Shown here piece by piece: positions 31,495 through 39,263 of a stretch of 64,000 nt of DNA. Position 1 is the stretch's first letter. Each line of letters begins with the position of its first letter. The notes under the pieces are model-generated. The model worked only from the letters and a program-made list of their open reading frames with translations, did not search any database and was not told the origin of the DNA. This DNA comes from Candidatus Saccharimonadota bacterium. Lineage in GTDB: Bacteria; Patescibacteriota; Saccharimonadia; Saccharimonadales; UBA4665. The stretch covers positions 1 to 64,000 of the forward strand of contig DAHUYJ010000001.1 in the NCBI GenBank assembly GCA_027315225.1, in the 5' to 3' direction. The position numbers and the translations under genes were made by a program.

Positions 31495-32805
31495 TTACCG
31501 TGCTTTAAGCTTATCGGCTATTGAGCTTGCCAGGACCCGTTCCTGCTTGGTTGTGTCGCGGTCGCGGATGGTGACAGTGTCGTCCTCTAGCGTGTCGAAG
31601 TCGATGGTGACACAGTACGGGGTGCCGATTTCGTCCTGGCGGCGGTAGCGTTTGCCGATGTTGCCGTTGTCGTCGTACATGACGTTCTTAAATTCTTTCT
31701 GGAGCGATTTGTAGACCTCCTGGGCCTTGGCGACCAGTTCGGGCTTGTTCTTGAGGAGCGGCGAGACGGCCACGCGGACCGGCGCCAGATGGGCCGGCAG
31801 CTTGAGGACGGAGCGCTTTTCGCCGCCGACTTCGTCTTCGGCGTAGGCGCTCACCAGCACGGCCATCACCAGGCGCTCGACGCCAAAGCTGGGCTCGATA
31901 ACATGTGGCACGAAGGCCTCGCCGCCGCCCTTGGGCCGGTATTCCATGCCCTTGCCGGTGGCTTTAGCGATGTTGGTCAGATCAAAATCAGTGCGGTACG
32001 CGAGCCCCAACAATTCGTCGCGGCCGTGCGGATAATCGAATTCAAAATCAATGGTGCGCTTGGAGTAGTGCGCGCGGTCGTCCTCGGGAACCTCCAGCTC
32101 ATGCACCCTGGCCTGGTCGATACCAAGCTTGTCCAAAAAGGCGTGGACGTCCTTTCGCCAGTGCTCAAACGACTCTTCCCACTTGGCCGGATCGACGAAG
32201 TACTCAATCTCCATCTGTTCGAACTCTCGTGAGCGAAAGACGAAGTCGCGCGGGCTGATCTCGTTACGGAAGGCCTTGCCGACCTGGGCGATACCGAACG
32301 GCAGGTCCGGATAAAAACTATCAAGCACGTTCTTGTAATTGGTAAAAATACCTTGCGCCGTCTCCGGCCGGAGGTAGCTTGTAGAGTCCTCGTCATCCAC
32401 CGGACCAACATTAGTCTTGAACATCATGTTGAACTGGCGCGGTTTGCTGAATGTATCCTCTTGGCCGCACGTAGGACACTTGTCCTTATCTTTCAAATGG
32501 TCGGCACGAAAGCGACCGTGACAATTTGAACATTCAACTAATGGATCAGTGAATGTACTTACGTGGCCGCTGGCCTCCCAGACTTTGGGGTTCATCAGGA
32601 TGGCGGCGTCGACCTGGTACATGTCGCTCCAGCCGTCGACGAAGAACTTAAGCCATTGGTCTATGATATTACGTTTGAGGCGGACACCCAGCGGGCCGTA
32701 GTCCCAGGTACCGGCCAGGCCGCCGTAGATTTCACTGCCCTGATAGATAAACCCGCGCCGTTTGCACAGGCTGACAATGGTTTCCAGATTAACCTCTTGG
32801 TTCAT
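31495..32805 (-). CDS. glyS: Glycyl-tRNA synthetase (single-chain alpha2 type)
   Basis: A 436-residue class II synthetase of the homodimeric type used by archaea, eukaryotes and some bacteria, not the bacterial alpha2beta2 type. SEIYGGLAGTWDYGPLGV near residue 22 is diagnostic. A zinc-ribbon insertion (CSNCHGRF and CPTCGQ, near 95-118) is present. Motif 2 (FRNEISPRDFVFRSREFEQ) and motif 3 (PSFGVERLVMAVL) are intact, with a C-terminal anticodon-binding domain. The ATG at 32805 replaces a TTG nine bases earlier. Confidence 0.95.
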   Translation of the reverse strand: MNQEVNLETIVSLCKRRGFIYQGSEIYGGLAGTWDYGPLGVRLKRNIIDQWLKFFVDGWSDMYQVDAAILMNPKVWEASGHVSTFTDPLVECSNCHGRFRADHLKDKDKCPTCGQEDTFSKPRQFNMMFKTNVGPVDDEDSTSYLRPETAQGIFTNYKNVLDSFYPDLPFGIAQVGKAFRNEISPRDFVFRSREFEQMEIEYFVDPAKWEESFEHWRKDVHAFLDKLGIDQARVHELEVPEDDRAHYSKRTIDFEFDYPHGRDELLGLAYRTDFDLTNIAKATGKGMEYRPKGGGEAFVPHVIEPSFGVERLVMAVLVSAYAEDEVGGEKRSVLKLPAHLAPVRVAVSPLLKNKPELVAKAQEVYKSLQKEFKNVMYDDNGNIGKRYRRQDEIGTPYCVTIDFDTLEDDTVTIRDRDTTKQERVLASSIADKLKAR

Positions 32806-32839
32806 TGGGAACAATTATATGTCAGATCACCGTATGTTG

Positions 32840-33538
32840 TCACGCAGCCTTGATTGTCGGCTGCAAACCATACGCCTGATTAAGCGCCTCAATATTCTCA
32901 GCTACGGTACCCTCCCCAGAATAGACCGGTTGAAATAGATCATCAGGAGGATCAACTTCGGGGACTTCCCTGCCAGCTGCCGCAAGGACATTGCTAAGAT
33001 TAGTGACCGCAAAGGTACCGAGCGCCACGGTATATTTATGCGGCAATTCTTCAGCTTTGATTTCGCCCGCTTTACCAATTTTCGAGGGCAAATTTCCACA
33101 CATACGCTGCTCAATCTGGCCCTGCTTAAGGTAACTCGCTGCTTTTGCCGCCGCCTGCCAGTCAAAGTAGCGTCCGCCGTCTGCCCACAAGCAGCCGAGG
33201 CTGCCGTGGCCAATAAGGGCGACATCGGTAACCTCGGGGTCGCCAAAGACAAGTTTCATGTCATCGACGACCGCTATACGCTTTATGTCTATTTGCTGGT
33301 GGTCTTCTCTTCTGGCTTGCAGGAGCGTGTCAGCTTCTTCCAGAAACGCCCGGTGCTGCTCCCTGGGCGTAAGTTTAGAACTATGGTCTGGAACCCGAGA
33401 AACGATTATCGCTAGCTTTCCTGCTCCGCTCGGGAGACTTATTTTGCCCGCATCAAGCAGTTTGTCCCTCTTGCGGGAAGCTTTTTGAATATCCTTAAGC
33501 GTCCTTTGATAACTCCGGCCTTCGTAGCTTATTGCCAT
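32840..33538 (-). CDS. Unknown protein with VALIGHG motif (232 aa)
   Basis: A 232-residue soluble protein. Near residue 107 it has four hydrophobic residues then His-Gly (VTDVALIGHGSLGCLW), and about 40 residues later Cys-Gly (IEQRMCGNLP). That His-Gly/Cys layout is reminiscent of clan CD cysteine peptidases (caspase/CHAT/gingipain), but spacing and surroundings are not decisive. The start at 33538 is chosen because a TATAAT box at 33545-33550 overlaps the two codons upstream. No other clues come from neighbours. Confidence 0.65.
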   Translation of the reverse strand: MAISYEGRSYQRTLKDIQKASRKRDKLLDAGKISLPSGAGKLAIIVSRVPDHSSKLTPREQHRAFLEEADTLLQARREDHQQIDIKRIAVVDDMKLVFGDPEVTDVALIGHGSLGCLWADGGRYFDWQAAAKAASYLKQGQIEQRMCGNLPSKIGKAGEIKAEELPHKYTVALGTFAVTNLSNVLAAAGREVPEVDPPDDLFQPVYSGEGTVAENIEALNQAYGLQPTIKAA

Positions 33539-33576
33539 ATGCATATTATACCACAGTTTATCACTTTTACCATAAT

Positions 33577-34275
33577 CTACCCTGACGTATGGACATAGGT
33601 CTGCAGCATTGTTTGGATGAGTTGCCGGCAGGCCGGGAGGAGTATTTCAACATCTTTGATCTGGGCAAGGGTACCAGGATAGTGCCCGTCTAATGCCAAG
33701 CGTAAAAACTTTATATGGTTTGCAGCAAACGTGTTGTTCGAGCCTTGGGTGAAGCCTGCGGCCTGGAAATCGAACGTGTAGCTCTCGCCAGGTTGAAGTG
33801 GCTTGCCGGTAACATCGTTCGCCAAATCAGGGGTGTGTCCGCCTAGTTGCAGTATACGGGCCTCGAACCAAAGCTGGATTAGCTCCGTGCCGATAGATGG
33901 CTCGTCCAGGGCTGAAAATACTTGCTCAAGCAGTTCAAAATAAGCCTTTTCGGGGTGGTCCTCGGTGACCTGGTCCAGCATTTTTATCAAGTCGTAACCC
34001 AGCTGTACGCGGTCGATGGTACCAACTATACGGCCGTAATGCCGCACCAGACGGCTGGATATCAGCGTGCCGATTTCGCCCCTGCCCCGGATAAACGTAA
34101 TGTCGCTGACACTGAACAGCTCAATGCCGCCGGCTAGCTTGCTCTTGGCTTTGCGTACGCCGCGGGCCATCAGCCGCACCTTGCCATGGTCAGGAGTCAA
34201 AAGCGTGATGATACGGTCCGCCTCACCATAGTTGGTGCGGCTCAGTACAATGCCGCGGGTAACTACATGGTTCAC
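33577..34275 (-). CDS. recO: DNA repair protein RecO
   Basis: A 232-residue RecO with the N-terminal OB fold (TRGIVLSRTNYGEADRIITLL then MARGVRKAKSKLAGG) and the helical C-terminal domain. The zinc-binding cysteines of some RecO proteins are missing. RecO with RecR loads RecA on SSB-coated gaps. The start is GTG, overlapping the stop of the upstream receiver gene as GTGA. The linkage to a degenerate kinase/receiver pair is unusual. Confidence 0.93.
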   Translation of the reverse strand: MNHVVTRGIVLSRTNYGEADRIITLLTPDHGKVRLMARGVRKAKSKLAGGIELFSVSDITFIRGRGEIGTLISSRLVRHYGRIVGTIDRVQLGYDLIKMLDQVTEDHPEKAYFELLEQVFSALDEPSIGTELIQLWFEARILQLGGHTPDLANDVTGKPLQPGESYTFDFQAAGFTQGSNNTFAANHIKFLRLALDGHYPGTLAQIKDVEILLPACRQLIQTMLQTYVHTSG

Positions 34276-34658
34276 GTTTTTATGGGATTTAGTTCTTCTA
34301 CGGCGGCCAGGAGCTGGCGTAAGGAGGTGCGCGGCTTGTACAAGTATGCCTGGACGCCCAGTTCACCTTGCAGTAACTGCCAGCTGCCCTTGAATTCACC
34401 CGATGGTACTTGCGACTGCACAATCACCGGGACCGCTTGCCAATCCTGATAAGACCGGAATTCATAGAGGAACTCTATACCGGAGTGTTCAACCAGTTGG
34501 AGTTCGAGGATTACGATGTCCGGCCGGGCCGAATCAGCCGCCATAATAGCTGCCTGGGCGCCGTGCGCTACCGCCACGTCGTGCCTGGCCCGCTCCAGGG
34601 CTTGCCGGTAAGTGGCGGCCAGCTGGCGGTCAGGTTCGACGAGGAGAATATGTGCCAT
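34272..34658 (-). CDS. Degenerate receiver domain (phospho-acceptor Asp replaced by Glu)
   Basis: A 128-residue receiver-only protein starting AHILLVEPDRQLAATYRQAL. The stretch normally reading LLDLMLP...SGIE is VILELQLVEHSGIE, so the phospho-acceptor Asp is Glu, coded GAA. The Lys of the YKP motif remains. Glu at this site often mimics the phosphorylated state, so a constantly active or purely structural role is likely. A TACACT box lies 7 bases before the ATG. It overlaps recO by four bases and follows the degenerate kinase by 18 bases. Confidence 0.85.
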   Translation of the reverse strand: MAHILLVEPDRQLAATYRQALERARHDVAVAHGAQAAIMAADSARPDIVILELQLVEHSGIEFLYEFRSYQDWQAVPVIVQSQVPSGEFKGSWQLLQGELGVQAYLYKPRTSLRQLLAAVEELNPIKT

Positions 34659-34676
34659 CGTTCTTAGTGTACAGGA

Positions 34677-35399
34677 TCAGACCAGCTGAATCTGGCGGCT
34701 CGGCTGCAGAACGGTGCCCAAACCATACAACCGATGATGGCGTGACGTCCTGAGACGCAGCGCCATGGCCTGCAGGATAGTGTCGGCAACAAAAATCCCC
34801 GCCCCGCTGGTATGCGTTAGGTTCAGTAGCGGTTGCCGGCTATGGCGCTGCAAGCGGCGGCCGCGGCGTAGCGCCTCGTTGCTGAGCTGCCTGGTGTCAG
34901 CGTACAAACCGGCCACGATACCGTAGCGGCTGCGGTGGGTGGCAAGCTGAAGTTTGAGCTGGGCACTCTCCTGTGCCGGCAAAGCTTCGATCAGTGCCGC
35001 GCCCAGGCTGACCAGCGCAGCCTGAAGACCCTGGCGGTGCGCCAACACCGGTCCGAACCGGCCGGCTACGTTTAGCTCCAGGGCAACGCCATAATTCCTG
35101 GCCAGGGCGTCAAGCTGCTGTCCGGCATCATACAGGACCGATGATACTGATACTGACTCGATGTCCAGTTGCGCCCGTTCCAGGCTCAAACGCACCCCTA
35201 GAACGTAACTGTCCAAAAGTTGCAAAGCAGAGTCGGCCGTCGTCCTGATAGCCATAAGGTCAGCCGGACCGTCGAGGCTTGCCTGCTCAGCCTGTCGGGC
35301 GATCTGTAACAGAGGCAGCTTGAGCTCTTCTGCTATGCTCAGCAAAAGTTGTTGAGATAGAGCCGGCGATGTACCGGTCCTTTCTTTTTCACGCCACAT
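34677..35399 (-). CDS. Degenerate histidine-kinase-like protein
   Basis: A 240-residue protein with the dimerisation-helix pattern of HisKA, but the H box reads IAEELKLPLLQIA, so the acceptor His (SHELRTPL) is Glu. The following domain has the general helix/strand order of HATPase_c, but the N-box Asn and the glycine boxes are gone apart from a trace (HTSGAGIFVADTIL). Neither ATP binding nor autophosphorylation is expected. The start at 35399 has AGGA upstream; a GTG 21 bases earlier is possible. It heads the gene pair leading into recO. Confidence 0.75.
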   Translation of the reverse strand: MWREKERTGTSPALSQQLLLSIAEELKLPLLQIARQAEQASLDGPADLMAIRTTADSALQLLDSYVLGVRLSLERAQLDIESVSVSSVLYDAGQQLDALARNYGVALELNVAGRFGPVLAHRQGLQAALVSLGAALIEALPAQESAQLKLQLATHRSRYGIVAGLYADTRQLSNEALRRGRRLQRHSRQPLLNLTHTSGAGIFVADTILQAMALRLRTSRHHRLYGLGTVLQPSRQIQLV

Positions 35400-35492
35400 A
35401 TTATTCCTGCTACCCTTCACTTTCCTATTTACTCAGTATATCGCAAATGGGCAAGGGCGTGTGTTCTTTTGGGCTTTTGCGGCATCGCCAGC

Positions 35493-36173
35493 TTACGGGG
35501 AGAAGCTGAAGTTCGGCAAGATGTAATTATTGAAGTCGCTCAGGTACTGGCTCCCTTCGGTCCATATCTCCAAAGTATTGGAACGTAGCGGCAGCACGAC
35601 CATGGTAACGTTAGGCGCATTAGCCAAGTCATTCTGATTTATCTGGCCGACAACCTCAACACCGACAATCTTAGGCAATTTAGGCAAAGCGTAGGCGCTA
35701 ACCGTGATTTTGCCGTTTTGCTGTTGGCCGGTAAATGTTTGCAGCGTCTGGGCGTAGGTTTGGCTGAGAACCTGTACGCGTAGCGCAAAAACCGAATTCT
35801 GGTCACTGATTGACGGCACGACGCCAGGCGCGAAGTAACCGTCTACCAACGTGCCGCCCGTGCCGGTGTCATCAACATACGCGCTCCAGGTTTTGGGAAA
35901 CATGACCGCCATGCTCCCGTACGCCTCAGGCCCGTTATAGGTTTTGAGCGGCTGCTTGGCAGCCTCGGCAAATTGTGCGCTGTCGACCTTGCCCTGTTGC
36001 TGCTTGGCTATCTTTACAGCAGCACTGATCTTGGCGTCAACGTTGTCCTTATAATCCTGCCTTCCCTGGAAAGCCCATACGCCAAAGGCTGCTGACCCTA
36101 TCAGAAGCAGGATGGCCAACACCAGTGAAATTGCCACGCCGCTGACAGCTCCATTTTGGTTATGCTTGGTCAT
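35493..36173 (-). CDS. Unknown membrane-anchored protein (226 aa)
   Basis: A 226-residue protein with a single N-terminal membrane helix at about 12-32 (VAISLVLAILLLIGSAAFGVW), then a soluble extracytoplasmic region beginning with a charged helical segment (DNVDAKISAAVKIAKQQQGK). No Cys and no lipobox are present, so it is not a lipoprotein. The rest appears to be an alpha/beta domain without a recognisable motif. It stands between the pseudokinase and a methyltransferase operon. Confidence 0.7.
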   Translation of the reverse strand: MTKHNQNGAVSGVAISLVLAILLLIGSAAFGVWAFQGRQDYKDNVDAKISAAVKIAKQQQGKVDSAQFAEAAKQPLKTYNGPEAYGSMAVMFPKTWSAYVDDTGTGGTLVDGYFAPGVVPSISDQNSVFALRVQVLSQTYAQTLQTFTGQQQNGKITVSAYALPKLPKIVGVEVVGQINQNDLANAPNVTMVVLPLRSNTLEIWTEGSQYLSDFNNYILPNFSFSP

Positions 36174-36240
36174 AATACGGTAATGGTAGCGCAGTTAGCG
36201 GCAACTGGCAATATTCGCGCCGCCACGCCCACCTTTAAAT

Positions 36241-36726
36241 TCAACGATAGGTATACAGGTAAACGCCGGAAACCTCAGCATCCGGCTTGCGGTTCGGAAT
36301 AGTAAACGCGCAGCTTACTAGTTTGACCGGCTTAGGTGAATAGTGCATAAGTTTTTTATCCAGTTTTGGCATATACCTGGCAAGCAAGAAGGTAAATACC
36401 GCTTCGGCCGGTGGCCAATCCTGCCGCCAGAAGTTCCCCCACACGACTTTTATCTGGCCACGGTAGCGCCTGGTACGCGACCAGGCTACGAGAAACAACA
36501 GCGGATTAAGTTCATAGCCCACGGCATTGATACCCTGACCGGCTGCTGCTATCAGCACCCGGCCGTCACCGCAGCCAAGTTCCAGAAGCGTATCTCCGGG
36601 CTTCAGTCCGGCAAGACGTAGCGCAGCCTTGACTTGCGGCGCCAGCGTCGGTACGTATGGCGCCCCGAAGAGCAACACGCCGGCAAAACAGACAGCTAAT
36701 ATCGAAAGAAGGATAAACCATGCCAT
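36241..36726 (-). CDS. Membrane-anchored SAM methyltransferase (FAM173/ANTKMT-like)
   Basis: A 161-residue protein with an N-terminal membrane helix (FILLSILAVCFAGVLLFGA) and a short class I methyltransferase core: motif I LLELGCGDGRVLIAAA near residue 47 and the acidic strand end in AVGYELNPLLF. The arrangement resembles the FAM173/ANTKMT protein-lysine methyltransferases. The substrate is unknown. It is the last gene of the operon behind xseA-xseB, starting 2 bases after the xseB stop. Confidence 0.75.
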   Translation of the reverse strand: MAWFILLSILAVCFAGVLLFGAPYVPTLAPQVKAALRLAGLKPGDTLLELGCGDGRVLIAAAGQGINAVGYELNPLLFLVAWSRTRRYRGQIKVVWGNFWRQDWPPAEAVFTFLLARYMPKLDKKLMHYSPKPVKLVSCAFTIPNRKPDAEVSGVYLYTYR

Positions 36727-36728
36727 AG

Positions 36729-36965
36729 CTATTGGCGGCCGGATTGCGACTGCAGTTCGGTAATTTTGTTCTCCGCTTCGGATAAGTAATGTTCCAATTG
36801 GCGGACAAGCTCCAGCCCTCTCCGGTAATGCGCAAGGGCGCTGTCGACGTCGAGGTCTTCGCGCTGTAACTCTGCTACAACGTTATTGAGTTCAGCCTGT
36901 AACGATTCGTATGCCGCCGCGGGTTTGGGCTTATCGGGTTGTTTGTTGGCAGCTTTCTTAGGCAT
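36729..36965 (-). CDS. xseB: Exodeoxyribonuclease VII small subunit
   Basis: A 78-residue helical protein with the XseB core SYESLQAELNNVVAELQREDLDVDSALAHYRRGLELV (residues 19-54; positions given because the run is long). It binds several copies per XseA to form ExoVII, which degrades single-stranded DNA to oligonucleotides. It starts 3 bases after the xseA stop. The N terminus is Lys/Pro-rich. Confidence 0.9.
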   Translation of the reverse strand: MPKKAANKQPDKPKPAAAYESLQAELNNVVAELQREDLDVDSALAHYRRGLELVRQLEHYLSEAENKITELQSQSGRQ

Positions 36966-36968
36966 ATA

Positions 36969-38132
36969 CTACTCCTGGTCCTTGGCGGAATTGTGTACTT
37001 CGTTAACGGTAGCCGTGAATCCGCCTTCGCCCAGTTGCACCTCTACTATAGCATCACGGCGTAGCTTGCGGACGCTGCCGAGAGAATGACCGTCCTGCCT
37101 AATAATGGCATAGCCCCGGCGCAGGATGGCCTGGGGGTCGAGGGCCGCCAATAGCTGTGCCTGGGCGGCCAAAGCCGTTTCGGCCTTACGGAAAACGCGT
37201 AGCACGCCGGATTCGGCGGCCGCGGCCTGGTTCTGCAAATATTCACGGGCAGCCTGGAATTGGTAACGCGCACCCTGCTGCAACTGGGTGGTAGCCGCCC
37301 GTAAGGCGGCCCGGGCCTGAACACGGTCCGGCACCAACAGTTCGGCGGCGTTGCTCGGCGTACTGGCCCGGCGGTCAGCCGCCAGTTCGGCGAGCGATAT
37401 ATCAACTTCGTGGCCGATTGCAACCAAGGTCGGCACGCGGCTGGCGGCCACGGCACGAGACACTTGTTCGGTGTTGAATGCCGCCAGATCCTCGGCACTG
37501 CCGCCGCCGCGAATAACAACCAGCACGTCCGGGGGCGCCGCCCGGGCGTTGAACTGCTCGATCGCAGCTGTGATTTGCCCCGGGGCAGCTTCGCCCTGCA
37601 CCTGAACGTCGATGAGTTGGATGGCGAGTCCCTGCCAGCGGGCTCCCAGAATTTTGACGAAGTCCGCATACGCCGCCGCCTGCCTGGATGTTATAAGGCC
37701 GACGCTGGCCGGCGGGTATGGCAACCGGCGTTTGCGGGATTCGTCGAAGAGCCCCTCGGCCGCCAGCTTGGCCTGCAACAGCGCAGCCGCCCGGCGAATC
37801 GTCCCTTCCCCGGCCGGCCGTATGCTCATAACATTCACACTGAAGCCGTACAAACGGTGCAGACGCGGCTGGCCGCGGACTTTCAGGAGCATGCCGTCTT
37901 CCAACGGCCCGGGTAGGTTGTACACGCTGCCGAAGAACTTTACGCTGGATGATTCGTCTTTCAGGTCAAAATACACCCACTTGTTCTTGCTGACCCTAAA
38001 ATTGGCCAATTCGCCGCTAATCACGACATTCGGGTAGGCAAATTCCAGCGTCTGGTTGACCAGCGCTACAAAGTCGCTGACGCCCAGTTCGATCGCCTGG
38101 GCAGCCTGGGATGAACCAGGCTCAGGCCGCAT
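36969..38132 (-). CDS. xseA: Exodeoxyribonuclease VII large subunit
   Basis: A 387-residue protein. An N-terminal OB fold (FAYPNVVISGELANFRVSK then WVYFDLKDE) is followed by the nuclease core with GLITSRQAAAYADF, VLVVIRGGGSAEDL and AIGHEVDISLAELAADRRA, then a coiled coil. The start at 38132 has an ATG overlapping the end of the upstream gene by 11 bases; a longer frame would begin with TTG deep inside that gene. It forms ExoVII with the adjacent XseB. Confidence 0.95.
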   Translation of the reverse strand: MRPEPGSSQAAQAIELGVSDFVALVNQTLEFAYPNVVISGELANFRVSKNKWVYFDLKDESSSVKFFGSVYNLPGPLEDGMLLKVRGQPRLHRLYGFSVNVMSIRPAGEGTIRRAAALLQAKLAAEGLFDESRKRRLPYPPASVGLITSRQAAAYADFVKILGARWQGLAIQLIDVQVQGEAAPGQITAAIEQFNARAAPPDVLVVIRGGGSAEDLAAFNTEQVSRAVAASRVPTLVAIGHEVDISLAELAADRRASTPSNAAELLVPDRVQARAALRAATTQLQQGARYQFQAAREYLQNQAAAAESGVLRVFRKAETALAAQAQLLAALDPQAILRRGYAIIRQDGHSLGSVRKLRRDAIVEVQLGEGGFTATVNEVHNSAKDQE

Positions 38133-39204
38133 GGGACGTCCCTGGCGGAGCGGGAGGCCGTTCGCCCCGCTGAAGGGCCCGCTGGTAGAGATAATAGCCC
38201 GGCGGAATCTGGACAAGCGTGTTCAAGACACGATACATAATCGTAACCGGCAGGCTGACACCGGCCGGTACGCCTGTACTGGCCAGAACCGCGGTCATCA
38301 GCGCTTCATACACACCGACGCCACCCGGCATTACCGATATCAGGCCGGCGACATTGGCAATACCATAGGCCAGGATAACAGCGCCGATATTAACCAGCTT
38401 GCCGAAAGCTATATACACCACGTACAGCGCCAGGACCTCGCACACGTCAGCCAGCAAGGCGTACCAGAACGGCGCCTTTAGCTTATGGTAGTTACCTTTG
38501 ATGGTTTGATACGTTTCGTGAAAGTCATTGAATAAGCCCCGTGCCCTCTCAATGTTAATCGTCTCCGGGTAATGGGGCCGTACGACCTGAATCAGACGGT
38601 TCAGACCCCTTGTCACGGTAAGGAAGAAACCGTTAATGCGCTGTTTGCTGCCGATCATGTACGCGAACCCGGCAGTGCCTATCAATAGCAGCGTCGAGAG
38701 CGAGCTGGCCACCAGTATGACCAGGTTGCTGGCGCGGCCCATGATCGCCAGGCTTAAGACGCCGAACACCAGCAGCACCTCAAACGTGATGACGTACAGG
38801 CCGATCTTCATGATGTGGATCAGCGTCGCCTTGCCGCTGGTGATTTCTTTGCCTTTTCTAAGCCGGAGCGTGAAGTACGATATCCCGGTCAGGCCTCCGC
38901 TCGGGAAGACATGGTTCACGAAATTCAGCTCTAAAGACGTCCTGTACAGGTATTTGTATGATAAACGGTTCCCGACAATGGCAAATAACCGCTGGTAGAG
39001 CCGGGCCTGGGCGTGGTAGTTCAGGAGCTCGACCGGGATGATCAGGAGCAATGCCCAACCGCTAACGTTTTCCAGGTTCCGTATCGTCTCGCCGATTTGA
39101 TGCCGTGCAGCTACCACCACAATAATCAATGCGACTAAGGTTACAAGGTTCAGGATCAGTTTCCAGCGGCGTATCCAGAAACTTTTTTCGCCGTCTTCAG
39201 CCAT
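38122..39204 (-). CDS. YbhN/AglD-type membrane protein (LPG synthase-like TM domain)
   Basis: A 360-residue integral membrane protein with about eight helices. It has the UPF0104/AglD family pattern: RLYQRLFAIVGNRLSYKYLY, then SLELNFVNHVFPSGGLTGISY and VMPGGVGVYEALMTAVL near the end. This family includes the flippase half of MprF and putative polyprenyl-lipid transporters. Only the membrane domain is present. A TATAAT box at 39213-39218 lies 8 bases before the ATG. It heads the operon leading into xseA-xseB. Confidence 0.85.
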   Translation of the reverse strand: MAEDGEKSFWIRRWKLILNLVTLVALIIVVVAARHQIGETIRNLENVSGWALLLIIPVELLNYHAQARLYQRLFAIVGNRLSYKYLYRTSLELNFVNHVFPSGGLTGISYFTLRLRKGKEITSGKATLIHIMKIGLYVITFEVLLVFGVLSLAIMGRASNLVILVASSLSTLLLIGTAGFAYMIGSKQRINGFFLTVTRGLNRLIQVVRPHYPETINIERARGLFNDFHETYQTIKGNYHKLKAPFWYALLADVCEVLALYVVYIAFGKLVNIGAVILAYGIANVAGLISVMPGGVGVYEALMTAVLASTGVPAGVSLPVTIMYRVLNTLVQIPPGYYLYQRALQRGERPPAPPGTSHAA

Positions 39205-39263
39205 ATCCGCTTATTATAACAATTTGTGAGCAGGCGCCGGCATAACACGGTACACTTAATGAT
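39205..39263. promoter_or_regulatory. Compact divergent promoter with two leaderless starts
   Basis: This 59-base gap between divergent genes holds a minus-strand TATAAT (39213-39218, extended by TGT) 8 bases before one ATG and a plus-strand TACACT (39251-39256) 7 bases before the other. The two -10 boxes lie 33 bases apart, so the transcription machineries would compete. Confidence 0.6.
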
